DNA of 64,000 bases from Brevibacillus choshinensis (GCF_016811915.1 NZ_CP069127.1:1518001-1582000); one strand, 5' to 3'; positions 1-7,868 are shown, counted from the first letter of the stretch. Program-made: numbers and translations. The notes: a model not told the origin generated them from the letters alone.

Positions 1-443
1 GGAGCTTGTTCGCGCAGCCACATGATTTTGGGCAGCGGCGACATCGGATGGATCGGCGTCCCGGTAGCGAGGTAGATGCGGTGTCCGACTCCGTCCTGCT
101 TCAGCCGTTCTGTTTGGGCCGTACTGCGGTTATCTGCCCAGATGATGCTGTGAGACAGGGGGCTTCCATGGTGATCGACGGCGATGAGGCTATGCATGGC
201 GGTAGAAAAACCAATCCCGCCGATGTCGTGCTTGTCTACATCAGCCTTTTCAATCGCTGCTTTCAGGGCTGAAATGACGGCGGCAAAGATCGTTTCCGGA
301 TCCTGCTCCGCCCAAGACGGCTGGGGAACGAGCAAGGGATAATCGACATTGCCGATACCTCGTACCGCGCCCGATGGCGTGAAGACGATCGCCTTGGTGC
401 TCGTCGTCCCGATGTCCAGTCCGATAAAATAGGTTTGCTTCAT
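1..443 (-). CDS. gntK: Gluconokinase, FGGY family (N-terminal part; runs off the window)
   Basis: The gene phosphorylates gluconate to 6-phosphogluconate with ATP. The 147 visible codons open with MKQTYFIGLDIGTTSTKA, the phosphate-binding signature of FGGY sugar kinases, followed by PSWAEQDPE and IGFSTAMHSLIAVD, which are typical of gluconokinases rather than xylulokinases or glycerol kinases. The ATG at 443 is preceded by AGAAGGTG at suitable spacing. The C-terminal two thirds lie outside the window. A 6-phosphogluconate dehydrogenase and an RpiR regulator next door support the gluconate assignment. Other FGGY substrates remain possible because the substrate-determining part is only partly visible. 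Confidence 0.88.
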   Translation of the reverse strand, partial: MKQTYFIGLDIGTTSTKAIVFTPSGAVRGIGNVDYPLLVPQPSWAEQDPETIFAAVISALKAAIEKADVDKHDIGGIGFSTAMHSLIAVDHHGSPLSHSIIWADNRSTAQTERLKQDGVGHRIYLATGTPIHPMSPLPKIMWLREQA

Positions 444-498
444 ACGGGTTCACCTTCTTTTGTATACGCTTTCATGCTGAACCTAAAGTGATAACGAG

Positions 499-560
499 AT
501 TATAACGAAATTTTTTTCATTTGTTAATACTAAAGAAAAAAATTATTTCATATCTTTCTT
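499..560 (-). promoter_or_regulatory. gntK promoter with candidate RpiR operator
   Basis: On the minus strand a TTAACA (-35, 522-527) and a TATAAT (-10, 499-504) are separated by exactly 17 bases. The spacer contains a near-palindrome of the form TGAAA-N4-TTTCG, and a similar A/T-rich element, TGAAATAATTTTTTTC, sits just upstream. Comparable TGAAA/TTTC elements occur upstream of the 6-phosphogluconate dehydrogenase gene. Binding by the neighbouring RpiR-family regulator is an inference. Confidence 0.55.
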
Positions 561-597
561 TCCTCATGGGTAGTATTGCCCGTATTGGGTAAAAATC

Positions 598-632
598 GAA
601 AAAAGAAAAACGCCTGTCAATCACAGGCGTTT
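598..632 (-). terminator. Rho-independent terminator overlapping the rpiR stop codon
   Basis: Arms 610-617 and 623-630 form a perfect 8-bp stem (ACGCCTGT/ACAGGCGT) with a 5-nt loop. Read on the minus strand it is followed by TTTTTCTTTT. The TGA stop of the regulator (621-623) lies inside the hairpin. Confidence 0.85.
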
Positions 633-1490
633 GAGCGAGATGGCCTCTCGGATGTGCTGGATGTTGAGGATGGTCTGCTCTTGGCGGCGCAAGGACACCG
701 CGACGTAGAGGAGGTCGATCAGACTCAGCTGGGCGAGTCTGGAGGAGAGTGCTTCCGTACGGAATACGGTTTCACGAGAAGTCGTGTAGAGACAGATGTC
801 AGCCAGGCGTACGAGCGGGGACTTCCCGTAGCTGGTGATCCCGATCGTTTTGGCGCCAGCCTCTTTTGCGACCCGAAGTGCTTCCAGAATATCCTCGTTC
901 GAGCCCGAATGGGAGATCCCGACAGCCACATCCCCTTCCGACAGGAGAGAGGCGGACATGACCTGATAATGGGCGTCGGAGTGATGGATACAGGGGATGC
1001 CTGTCCGCATAAACTTGTGATAGGCGTCCTGGGCGATCGCTGCCGAGCCGCCCGATCCGTAAAATTCGATGCGCCGCGCCTGTTCCAGGCATCCCACGAT
1101 CTTCATCAGCGCGTCCTTGTCAATGATTTGCTGGGTATCTCGCAGGGTCTCGATGTTGGCCGTGAAAATTTTATCGGCGATCGAGCCCAGATCATCATCA
1201 TCGAGGTTGATTTCCTGGTAGATGGATTGCTTGGGATTGGTCATTTCGCTCGCCAGCGCGATCTTAAAGGCCTGATATCCCCGAAATCCGAGGCGGCGGC
1301 ACAGACGAAAAACGGTCGCATCCGCACATTGGCTCTGATCGGCCAGCTCGGTAATCGACAAGTGTACGACGTTGCTTGCATGTTCTAAGATGTAGTCGGC
1401 AATTTGCTTCTCTTTGCCGCTCAGTTGTGAGTAAATGGCACGCAGCTGAGTGAGCACGCTGGGTGGGGCATGAGTAGAATGATCGGCCAA
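621..1490 (-). CDS. RpiR/MurR family transcriptional regulator (HTH plus SIS domain)
   Basis: A 289-residue regulator. Residues about 1-80 form the RpiR helix-turn-helix (QIADYILEHASNVVHLSITELADQS, recognition helix near DATVFRLCRRLGF is paraphrased here by position only), and residues about 120-260 form a SIS sugar-phosphate-binding domain (FYGSGGSAAIAQDA; GISHSGSNEDILEA). The TTG at 1490 is chosen because GGAGG lies about 8 bases upstream; a GTG at 1526 would put that ribosome binding site inside the coding region. The gene sits between gntK and the divergent 6-phosphogluconate dehydrogenase gene, so it probably senses a gluconate-pathway phosphosugar. The effector is not shown by sequence. 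Confidence 0.88.
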   Translation of the reverse strand: MADHSTHAPPSVLTQLRAIYSQLSGKEKQIADYILEHASNVVHLSITELADQSQCADATVFRLCRRLGFRGYQAFKIALASEMTNPKQSIYQEINLDDDDLGSIADKIFTANIETLRDTQQIIDKDALMKIVGCLEQARRIEFYGSGGSAAIAQDAYHKFMRTGIPCIHHSDAHYQVMSASLLSEGDVAVGISHSGSNEDILEALRVAKEAGAKTIGITSYGKSPLVRLADICLYTTSRETVFRTEALSSRLAQLSLIDLLYVAVSLRRQEQTILNIQHIREAISLKRL

Positions 1491-1561
1491 AAGAAAAGCA
1501 CCTCCAAGAAATGGTGACCTTTTCACTCATTATAGAAAAGGAACAAGACCGTTTCCTAGTT

Positions 1562-1614
1562 TCAAAAAAATTTTCTTCATTTCTAATGAAATATGAAAAT
1601 TATTATCATATAAT
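1562..1614 (+). promoter_or_regulatory. Promoter region of the 6-phosphogluconate dehydrogenase gene
   Basis: A perfect TATAAT lies at 1609-1614, 42 bases before the ATG. The -35 is weak (TGAAAT at 1587-1592). The upstream stretch contains TTTCAAAAAAATTTTC and ATGAAATATGAAAA, resembling the A/T-rich elements in front of gntK. A shared RpiR operator is inferred. Confidence 0.45.
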
Positions 1615-1656
1615 ACAACTAACCGAGATTGATCTCAAAGGAGTGACGTACTCATT

Positions 1657-2553
1657 ATGAAACTGGCGATACTGGGATTGGGCAAGATGGGCTACAACCT
1701 GACATTGAATTTGCTTTCCCACAAGCATGATGTTGTAGCCTACGATGTAGAACCGAAGCGGGCAGATGAACTGGGACGCGAAGGAGCCATTCCTGCTTAT
1801 TCCATCGAGGATGTCGTCTCCAAGCTGGAGGCGCCGCGCGTCATCTGGCTGATGGTGCCGGCCGGTGATATCGTGGATGAGCTGGTGGACAAGCTATCCG
1901 GGTTGCTTTCTGCAGGAGATATCGTCATCGACGGAGGCAATTCTCACTACAAGCAGTCCCTTGCGCGCTATGCGCGTTTGCAGGAAAAAGGCATTCACTT
2001 TCTGGATGCAGGAACGAGCGGCGGCATGGAAGGAGCTCGGCGCGGGGCTTGCATGATGATCGGCGGCGACCGGGAAGCGTTTGCTCACATCGAGCCGATG
2101 ATTCGAGACATCAACGTGCCGAACGGCTATTTGTACGCAGGGGAAGCGGGCAGCGGGCACTTCCTGAAGATGATTCACAACGGGATCGAATACGGCATGA
2201 TGCAGGCGATCGGGGAAGGATTTGAGGTGCTGGAAAAAAGCCCGTACAACTACGATTTCGCAGAAGTAGCCCGCGTCTGGGCAAATGGCTCGGTGATCCG
2301 CGGCTGGCTGATGGATTTGACAGAGCGCGCATTCCGCAAAGATGCGAAGCTGGATGAAATCCGCGGGGTCATGCATTCTTCCGGCGAAGGCAAATGGACG
2401 CTGGAAACGGCCCTCGACCTGCAGGCTGCGACGCCTGTGATCGCCATGTCCCTGTTGATGCGCTACCGCTCCCTCGAGGAAGATACGTTCCATGGCAAAG
2501 TCGTGGCGGCGCTGCGCAATGAATTTGGCGGACACGCGGTGGAAAAGAAGTAG
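1657..2553 (+). CDS. gntZ: 6-phosphogluconate dehydrogenase, decarboxylating (GntZ/YqeC type)
   Basis: The enzyme oxidises and decarboxylates 6-phosphogluconate to ribulose 5-phosphate. At 298 residues it belongs to the short, probably NAD-preferring class rather than the 470-residue pentose-phosphate enzyme. The N-terminus has a Rossmann motif (GLGKMG, residues 7-12), then VIDGGNSHYKQS, DAGTSGGMEGA and the catalytic-helix region FLKMIHNGIEYGMMQ with the conserved lysine and asparagine. AAAGGAGTGACG precedes the ATG. It is divergent from the RpiR regulator and on the opposite strand to gntK, so the three form a gluconate-use locus. Confidence 0.92.
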   Translation: MKLAILGLGKMGYNLTLNLLSHKHDVVAYDVEPKRADELGREGAIPAYSIEDVVSKLEAPRVIWLMVPAGDIVDELVDKLSGLLSAGDIVIDGGNSHYKQSLARYARLQEKGIHFLDAGTSGGMEGARRGACMMIGGDREAFAHIEPMIRDINVPNGYLYAGEAGSGHFLKMIHNGIEYGMMQAIGEGFEVLEKSPYNYDFAEVARVWANGSVIRGWLMDLTERAFRKDAKLDEIRGVMHSSGEGKWTLETALDLQAATPVIAMSLLMRYRSLEEDTFHGKVVAALRNEFGGHAVEKK

Positions 2554-2569
2554 CTCGGATCGATCAGAC

Positions 2570-2603
2570 AAAGGCCAGAGAATCTAGGCTCTCCGGCCTT
2601 TTT
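2570..2603 (+). terminator. Terminator after gntZ
   Basis: AAGGCCAGAG and CTCTCCGGCCTT form an imperfect stem around AATCTAGG and are followed by TTTTT. It may also serve the convergent DUF1963 gene. Confidence 0.75.
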
Positions 2604-2620
2604 GGCGTGGTCATTTTCTC

Positions 2621-3409
2621 TTAGCAGCACTGATACGAAAAATAGCAGTTATCAAACTTCCTCGCACGCAAGTCATCATTCGTGATCACGAAATAGATCG
2701 TCCCGACATCTCCCCACATGACGTTCAGGTTCGTTTCATCCGTATCTACCTGGAGCAGCAATGTATAGGGGCCACCGGATTCCACATTCCGGAAGTAATC
2801 GATTTCCTCAAACACGTCGCCTTGGATGTTGTGGGGATGCCCCAGTATCTGATGATTGCAAACATAGGAGCCGTTGATTTCGGAGAAGGACGGTAGAAAC
2901 TCGTCATAGTAAGTGTCCCATAATTTATCTGGCACCGTGATCCCGTCGGAGTGCAGGGAGAGTCCTTTGCGCAGGAGCATATCATTGGCAGGAAGCGTTC
3001 CGTTTGGATGGTCGCCGGGATAGGGAACGGGCTTCAGGGTGGAGAAATCACCATCAAAGAACAGGACCCGCCAACCATCGCGATCAGTGAGCTCCCCATA
3101 GACGGATTGTTCGGCCGCTTCGTAAAAGAAATAGAGGAGTCCGTGCCCGGGAAGCTCATTCGGGACTCCTATCGCCTGGATTTCCGCGAGGTTGAGCTGC
3201 CCGATGAAAACAAGCGGCTCATCATGAAAAGTGGGATAGGTCCATCCGGGAGGCAGGTCCGGACTTCCACCCAACCGGCTTTTTCCCACTGCTTGCGCTT
3301 CGGATTTGGCCGGCTGTACATGGATGCATTCGTGCAGATGGGCGAGGATGTTCTCCTCCATGTTCTGCAGGCCAAGCCTCTGAATCAATGCTTTTACGTG
3401 CTCGATCAT
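2621..3409 (-). CDS. DUF1963 family protein (YwqG-like)
   Basis: A 262-residue cytoplasmic protein without membrane segments. It has the family landmarks KSRLGGSPDLPPG, an aromatic-rich PLVFIGQLNLAEI stretch, GLLYFFYE, and the C-terminal LLLQVDTDE followed by WGDVGTIYFVI. Family function is unknown. The ATG at 3409 is chosen because GGAAAGGAG lies 8 bases upstream; a longer in-frame version would start at a non-standard codon. The gene stands alone between two terminators. Confidence 0.85.
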   Translation of the reverse strand: MIEHVKALIQRLGLQNMEENILAHLHECIHVQPAKSEAQAVGKSRLGGSPDLPPGWTYPTFHDEPLVFIGQLNLAEIQAIGVPNELPGHGLLYFFYEAAEQSVYGELTDRDGWRVLFFDGDFSTLKPVPYPGDHPNGTLPANDMLLRKGLSLHSDGITVPDKLWDTYYDEFLPSFSEINGSYVCNHQILGHPHNIQGDVFEEIDYFRNVESGGPYTLLLQVDTDETNLNVMWGDVGTIYFVITNDDLRARKFDNCYFSYQCC

Positions 3410-3543
3410 CTGATTTCTCCTTTCCAACTGCCCGATCAATGAGTGATTGCGACAGGACCCATAAAAGAGTGTTTGGTAATCCTTTCCTTTTGATGATAGA
3501 GAAGACAGCTGTTTCCCGCAAGTGCAGCATCACGGGAGCAAAC

Positions 3544-3585
3544 AGAAAAACACAACGGCACGCAGCGTGTCATGAGCTGCGTGCC
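3544..3585 (-). terminator. Terminator of the arsR-SRPBCC-doxX operon
   Basis: Perfect 10-bp arms GGCACGCAGC (3557-3566) and GCTGCGTGCC (3576-3585) surround a 9-nt loop. On the minus strand they are followed by GTTGTGTTTTTCTG, which is U-rich. Confidence 0.75.
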
Positions 3586-3600
3586 ACTGTGCAGATTCGT

Positions 3601-4095
3601 CTACAGTCGAGCCAGGTAGGCATCCAGCTGGTCAAAGGTACCGCCAAAGCCTTGATGCATGCTGCCGTGCATATCCGCAAAGTTTTGCAATTCTTCTTCG
3701 GTAGCGTTCCATGGCACGCCGTGGAGTGTGAGGATCGTCTTGCCATTATCCTCAGTGAATGTCCACGTATTCAGGACTTCTAGCGGCCACGTCTCGCTGA
3801 AGGGAGCGCGGATGATGTTGCCTTCCTCATCAGAAAAGGAGTTCGAAAAGACGATCTTTTCAGGGACATCGATTTCCCGATAAACGAATTTCCCCCACAG
3901 TTTATGCCCATCAGGCGTTTCCATGCTGTAATGGAAGATTCCACCCGGGCGAACATCCAGCTTGGCGACACTCAGGTTCGTACCTTTTGGCCCCCACCAA
4001 TGCTGCAGGTGCTCCGCTTGGGTAAAAGCTTGGAAAACGAGCTCACGTGGCGCGTCAAATGTGCGGGTGATTACGAGATCAATGGTTTTGGACAT
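3601..4095 (-). CDS. SRPBCC/AHSA1 domain protein
   Basis: A 164-residue helix-grip protein of the AHSA1 (activator of Hsp90 ATPase homologue) group. Landmarks are ITRTFDAPRELVFQAFTQ, HWWGPKG, DVRPGGIFHYSM and the late WNATEEELQNF. Such proteins bind hydrophobic ligands, but the ligand is unknown here. The ATG at 4095 has AGGAGGAATTCCC in front; an upstream extension lacks a ribosome binding site. It is the last gene of the ArsR operon and a paralogue of the second gene, sharing the HWWGPKG and RELVFQA motifs. Confidence 0.87.
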   Translation of the reverse strand: MSKTIDLVITRTFDAPRELVFQAFTQAEHLQHWWGPKGTNLSVAKLDVRPGGIFHYSMETPDGHKLWGKFVYREIDVPEKIVFSNSFSDEEGNIIRAPFSETWPLEVLNTWTFTEDNGKTILTLHGVPWNATEEELQNFADMHGSMHQGFGGTFDQLDAYLARL

Positions 4096-4118
4096 GGGAA
4101 TTCCTCCTGTAAAATGGA

Positions 4119-4508
4119 TTACTTTGAGAGGCTCAAAGCACCAGCAGCTTTGCATCTTTTGTGGTGATAGACATAGGATCCGCCGATGATGATGTACCCG
4201 ATGAGGAAGAACAGCAGACCGCTGGGCGGATCACCTACCGCGAGACTCGAGTACATAGCGCCGGTCAAATCGATCACGAAACCGGCATACGCCCATTCCT
4301 TTACACGTGGAAATCCGGGAGTCAGGATGGCTGCCACACCCAGCAATTTCGCGACGCCGATAAACGGGAGAAGATAGGCGGGATAACCCAAATGCTGGAA
4401 CAAGGCGACGGCGTCGGGGCTGGACATGATATCAGGGATCGAACCCAAGCCCATTAAGGCGACCATAAGTACGGTGAAGATCCAGTAAATCACTGTTATT
4501 TTTTTCAT
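4119..4508 (-). CDS. DoxX-like membrane protein
   Basis: A 129-residue protein with four predicted membrane segments: an N-terminal helix (YWIFTVLMVALMGLGSI), LLPFIGVAKLLGVAAIL, AYAGFVIDLTGAMYSSL and GLLFFLIGYIIIGGSYV. The PFIGVAKLLG and PGFPRVKEWAYAGF motifs are typical of the DoxX_2 group. It lies 4 bases after one SRPBCC gene and 23 bases before another. ArsR/SRPBCC/DoxX runs are a recurrent arrangement in Bacillales, but substrate and role are unknown. Confidence 0.85.
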   Translation of the reverse strand: MKKITVIYWIFTVLMVALMGLGSIPDIMSSPDAVALFQHLGYPAYLLPFIGVAKLLGVAAILTPGFPRVKEWAYAGFVIDLTGAMYSSLAVGDPPSGLLFFLIGYIIIGGSYVYHHKRCKAAGALSLSK

Positions 4509-4512
4509 CAGC

Positions 4513-5004
4513 TCATTCCCCTCCCACGAATGTCAACAATAAGGCGGCCAGTCGATCAAGCGTGGATTTTGCCCCTTCGATGGCGCCGTATTGGTCGACC
4601 GCTTTTTTCAATTCCTCGATGGACGTGAACAGCATTTTCATGGTGATTTCCGTCTTCGAGCCTCGCTCGGCAAACGTCACGGTTACGCGAAATTGTTCTT
4701 CTTCTCCATCTCCATGGGAGTATACGAGACGCTCCGGACGTACCACCTCGTGATAGAGGATCAGATTGTCATAATCCACGCCATCAGGTCCGTGCATGAC
4801 GTAGCGCCAAACACCGCCGGGTTGTACGTTGATTTCCTGGACGGTGATGGTAAACCCTTTGGGACCCCACCAGTGCGGCAGATGCCGAGGATCGGTCCAG
4901 GCTTGAAAAACAAGCTCGCGACTTGCGGAAAAAATACGGTTGACGGTGAGTTCCCTGTCTTTCACGAAGGTGATGGTTTCGGTGGAGAGATTTGATTCTT
5001 GCAA
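4513..5004 (-). CDS. SRPBCC/AHSA1 domain protein
   Basis: A 163-residue AHSA1-type helix-grip protein with TVNRIFSASRELVFQAWTDP, HWWGPKGF, NVQPGGVWRYVMHGPDG and the C-terminal MLFTSIEELKKAVDQYGAIEGA. The TTG at 5004 is selected because AAAAGGAGGAAGG lies just upstream; upstream in-frame codons overlap the arsR stop without a ribosome binding site. It directly follows arsR and precedes doxX, so it is probably expressed with them from the arsR promoter. Confidence 0.87.
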   Translation of the reverse strand: MQESNLSTETITFVKDRELTVNRIFSASRELVFQAWTDPRHLPHWWGPKGFTITVQEINVQPGGVWRYVMHGPDGVDYDNLILYHEVVRPERLVYSHGDGEEEQFRVTVTFAERGSKTEITMKMLFTSIEELKKAVDQYGAIEGAKSTLDRLAALLLTFVGGE

Positions 5005-5048
5005 GTTTTCCTTCCTCCTTTTCGTTTCGCTTGACGTATCCGGTACGT

Positions 5049-5363
5049 TTACTGCTTTCCTTGGAGCTTCTGCAAATATTCCTCCAAGCGGTCGAACTTT
5101 TCTTCCCAGATGTGACGATACGTGATGACCCAATTCTCCAGTTCACGGAATGGCTCAGGCCGCAGCTGGTAGATCCGGCGGTTAGCCTGCACCTGCACCT
5201 CTGCGATACCGGCCTCTGCGAGCACTTTTACATGCTTGGATGCTTGCGGTTGTTGCAAGCGAAGTCGTTTGGCTATGTCTCCTACCGAGAGTGGTCCATC
5301 ACGCAGAAGCTCAACAATGCGCATGCGGTTTGGTTCGGAAAGAGCATGTAACGTTTTGTTCAT
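5049..5363 (-). CDS. ArsR-family transcriptional regulator
   Basis: A 104-residue winged helix protein. It begins MNKTLHALSEPNRMRIVELL, then has the recognition region GDIAKRLRLQQPQASKHVKVL and the wing AEVQVQANRRIYQLRPEPF. There is no CxC metal motif in the recognition helix region, so it is probably not an arsenic or cadmium sensor. The ATG at 5363 is chosen from the predicted transcription start; an in-frame ATG at 5381 lies upstream of that point. It heads an operon with two SRPBCC genes and a DoxX gene and probably represses its own promoter. Confidence 0.85.
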   Translation of the reverse strand: MNKTLHALSEPNRMRIVELLRDGPLSVGDIAKRLRLQQPQASKHVKVLAEAGIAEVQVQANRRIYQLRPEPFRELENWVITYRHIWEEKFDRLEEYLQKLQGKQ

Positions 5364-5369
5364 GAACCA

Positions 5370-5399
5370 AATATACTCCATAAGGAATATTCCTGTCAA
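5370..5399 (-). promoter_or_regulatory. arsR promoter with GGAATATTCC operator; predicts a leaderless message
   Basis: On the minus strand TTGACA (5394-5399) and TATATT (5370-5375) are separated by 18 bases. The spacer contains the perfect palindrome GGAATATTCC (5384-5393). Start of transcription about 7 bases after the -10 falls on the A of the ATG at 5363, so little or no 5' leader is expected. Confidence 0.65.
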
Positions 5400-5541
5400 G
5401 GAATGTTATGTGGGTTTCTTTTGCGTATTTTTTTCCAATTATTTCTGTCATTCATCAGGAGAATAGGCGATAATGAACAAGTTGTCCGATTCATGGATTG
5501 GACTGTTTGGTAAATAAAGGGGAAAGGAGGTTAATCGCTTC

Positions 5542-5973
5542 ATGATTCGAAAAATTCTGGTCGCGCTGGTGTCCTCGATTCTGTTTTGCCTGGTGCTGGC
5601 GTGGATCAACTACACACCTGCAGCAAAGCAGCAGCCAGATACGTACCATTGGCCATACTTTACTCTGATGTTGATCTATCTCATTTATGCAACTCCTGTA
5701 TATGTAGTGGGAGGCGTGCCAGCTTCCATTTTGATAGAAGCTCTGAACGATAAAATCGCGTGGGCCAATCCGGTCATTGTCTATTTGTTCCGCCTGATCA
5801 CCTATGCGATTGCAGGAGTGGTGCTGATGGCGCTCTTTCAGATCATCATCGACCCCACAAGTCTCTCGCAGCTGCCACAAGGATACGGGTGGGGGATCGC
5901 CGCATCGCTCCTTTACCTGCACGTATGGTTGCTCAGCCATTTGGTGAAGAAGGAAAAAAGGGGGATATGGTAG
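5542..5973 (+). CDS. Small four-helix membrane protein of unknown function
   Basis: A 143-residue protein, mostly hydrophobic, with membrane segments near residues 4-22, 40-62, 76-100 and 118-135, and a basic C-terminus (LVKKEKRGIW). The strong site AAAGGAGG precedes the ATG by about 12 bases. I do not recognise the family. It is followed after one base by a second small gene and then by a terminator, so the two are probably one transcript. Confidence 0.75.
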   Translation: MIRKILVALVSSILFCLVLAWINYTPAAKQQPDTYHWPYFTLMLIYLIYATPVYVVGGVPASILIEALNDKIAWANPVIVYLFRLITYAIAGVVLMALFQIIIDPTSLSQLPQGYGWGIAASLLYLHVWLLSHLVKKEKRGIW

Positions 5974-5974
5974 C

Positions 5975-6208
5975 ATGTCTCTTGGAGGCTTTCAAAGCGG
6001 CTTTCACGCCCGTACAGTGCCGCGCTCCCAGGTGAAGTGGGAGACCTACCTCATCTGCAGTCACGGATGCGAGGAGGTAATCCAGCTCATTTCTCACGTC
6101 TCGGGCGAGGTCGAATTTGAGCTGTGCCGGGTGGAGGCAGAGCGAATGGGACGGGTCCTCCTGGAAGCAGCCCGATCAAAAAGAGAATCGTCAACCCGAC
6201 TTTCATAG
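5975..6208 (+). CDS. Small protein of unknown function (77 residues)
   Basis: A short soluble protein with a central KWETYLICSHGCEEVIQLI segment containing two cysteines, and a charged C-terminus. AAGGGGGAT lies about 8 bases before the ATG. The stop codon TAG (6206-6208) falls in the loop of a strong terminator, which supports this reading frame as the end of the transcript. I do not recognise the family. It could be a chance frame, but the tight spacing and the terminator favour a real gene. Confidence 0.55.
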   Translation: MSLGGFQSGFHARTVPRSQVKWETYLICSHGCEEVIQLISHVSGEVEFELCRVEAERMGRVLLEAARSKRESSTRLS

Positions 6209-6220
6209 GTCGGGTTTTTT
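6193..6220 (+). terminator. Terminator ending the two-small-gene transcript
   Basis: AACCCGAC (6193-6200) and GTCGGGTT (6209-6216) form a perfect stem with an 8-nt loop, followed by a T run to 6220. Confidence 0.9.
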
Positions 6221-6246
6221 CTATGATAAGCTGAAGATTTTAAAAA

Positions 6247-6275
6247 TTGACACGATGTCAATGTCTCAGTATATT
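6247..6275 (+). promoter_or_regulatory. Permease promoter with TGAC-N5-GTCA operator
   Basis: TTGACA (6247-6252) and TATATT (6270-6275) are separated by exactly 17 bases. The palindrome TGAC-ACGAT-GTCA (6248-6260) covers the -35. The same TGAC-N5-GTCA pattern occurs twice in the tetR/aminotransferase intergenic region, so the neighbouring TetR protein is the likely repressor. Confidence 0.75.
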
Positions 6276-6390
6276 ATTGAATGTGATGTCATATTCTTTG
6301 AAAGGGGTTACATTCATTCGAGAGAGAGAAGAAGGCTAGGAAAGCAAGTTTTGCAAGGACATCTACATTGGGTGAATAGGGAGATGAAAT

Positions 6391-7782
6391 ATGGGGAACT
6401 TCGAGAAGGAGCAAGGCTTAAAGCGTGAGCTGAAGACAGGCCAGCTTACGATGATGGCCATGGGCTGTGCGATTGGAACGGGATTGTTTTTGGGAAGCGG
6501 TCTTGCCATTGGAACAGCAGGACCGGGTGTTTTGATCAGTTATGCGATTGGGGCTTTCATCGTCTTGCTCTTGATGGGATGCCTAGCCGAGATGACGGTT
6601 GCCCATCCGACTTCCGGAGCATTCGGAACGATCGCGGAAAAGTACATCAGCCCCGGTGCAGGTTTTCTTGTGCGTTATTCCTACTGGATCGCGAATGTGC
6701 TGGCCGTCGGCGTGGAAGTGAGTGCGATTGCAGTCTACATGAACTTCTGGTTCCCGAGCGTGCCGGGGATTGTGTGGATCTTGTTCTTTGCGGCTGTGTT
6801 GATTTATGTGAACTGTACCAATGTGCATACGTTCGCTACATTCGAATATTGGTTCTCCATGATCAAAGTAAGTGCCATCGTGCTGTTCATTCTGCTGGGG
6901 GCTTACATCTTGACGGGAGGCTCTGAGTCGTCCGCATCCGGTTCAGAAAATTTTGCCAGTTCTGACCAGTTCATGCCATTCGGCTGGTGGGGAATCTGGG
7001 TGGCCGTTTTTATCTCCTTGTTCAGCTTCCTGGGTACGGAGCAGATCGCAGTGACTGCGGGTGAAGCAAAAGAACCAGATATCGCAGTGCCAAAAGCTTT
7101 GAAGGCAACGGTTTTCCGTCTTTCGTCTTTTTATGTTTTGACCATGGGCATCATGCTGATGATCGTTCCATGGCAATCAGCAGGTGTCGACAAGAGCCCG
7201 TTTGTAAAAGTAATGGAAATCTTGAACATCCCAGGTGCCTCTGGAATTATGAACTTCATCATTTTAACTGCCGCCCTGTCAGCGATGAACAGCCAGCTGT
7301 ATGCTTCGACACGCATGATGTATTCCTTGTCTTTAGGAAAGCATGCTCCTGCTATTCTCGGTAAGCTGAGCAAAAAGGGCATTCCTACCTGGGCTCTTGT
7401 CATCTCTACTCTCGGCATCTTCGTGGCAGCAGGGGTAAATGCGCTTCTTCCCGATTCGTCCTATGCCTTCATGATGGGCATATCCATGTTCGGCTCCATC
7501 TTTACATGGCTCATGATCTTTATCTCCCATCTGTTCTTCCGCAAGCAATGGGAAAAAAATGGGGGACGCAAGCTGCCTGTGAAAATGATTGGCTTCCCTT
7601 ATTTAACGATTTTGGGCGCAGTGCTTCTGCTCAGCTTGATCGTGTCGACTTGGTTCACACCGTTTAAAATGATGCTGCAATTCGGGATTCCGTGGCTCCT
7701 CTTCCTTCTGGTCGCCTACCTGATCTGGAAAAAGAAAAATGCGAGTCACCACCAGAGCAACAAGAACAATCATTTTCATTGA
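6391..7782 (+). CDS. Amino acid permease (APC superfamily, AAT family)
   Basis: A 463-residue inner membrane transporter with about 12 membrane helices. The opening KRELKTGQLTMMAMGCAIGT and GLFLGSG are the classic helix-1 substrate-binding signature of amino acid:proton symporters. Further family motifs are GTEQIAVTAGEAKEPD and LSAMNSQLYASTRMMYSL. GGGAG lies about 8 bases before the ATG. Its promoter carries the same operator as the tetR/aminotransferase region, which suggests it imports the amino acid that the aminotransferase uses. The exact substrate cannot be read from sequence. Confidence 0.9.
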   Translation: MGNFEKEQGLKRELKTGQLTMMAMGCAIGTGLFLGSGLAIGTAGPGVLISYAIGAFIVLLLMGCLAEMTVAHPTSGAFGTIAEKYISPGAGFLVRYSYWIANVLAVGVEVSAIAVYMNFWFPSVPGIVWILFFAAVLIYVNCTNVHTFATFEYWFSMIKVSAIVLFILLGAYILTGGSESSASGSENFASSDQFMPFGWWGIWVAVFISLFSFLGTEQIAVTAGEAKEPDIAVPKALKATVFRLSSFYVLTMGIMLMIVPWQSAGVDKSPFVKVMEILNIPGASGIMNFIILTAALSAMNSQLYASTRMMYSLSLGKHAPAILGKLSKKGIPTWALVISTLGIFVAAGVNALLPDSSYAFMMGISMFGSIFTWLMIFISHLFFRKQWEKNGGRKLPVKMIGFPYLTILGAVLLLSLIVSTWFTPFKMMLQFGIPWLLFLLVAYLIWKKKNASHHQSNKNNHFH

Positions 7783-7798
7783 TCCTTTTGCGAGCAGC

Positions 7799-7845
7799 AA
7801 AAAGAGCTTTTCGTTCTGAATGAGAAGGAACGAAAAGCTCTTTTG
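7799..7845. terminator. Bidirectional terminator between permease and tetR
   Basis: AAAAGAGCTTTTCGTTC and GAACGAAAAGCTCTTTT form a near-perfect 17-bp stem with flanking T runs on both strands, placed between two convergent genes. Confidence 0.92.
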
Positions 7846-7868
7846 TTCGATAGCGGCAGTCCAACTGA

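Noticed and set aside
2951..3442. Open frame of 163 codons on the plus strand
   Set aside because: It is antisense to the DUF1963 gene, which carries the family motifs.
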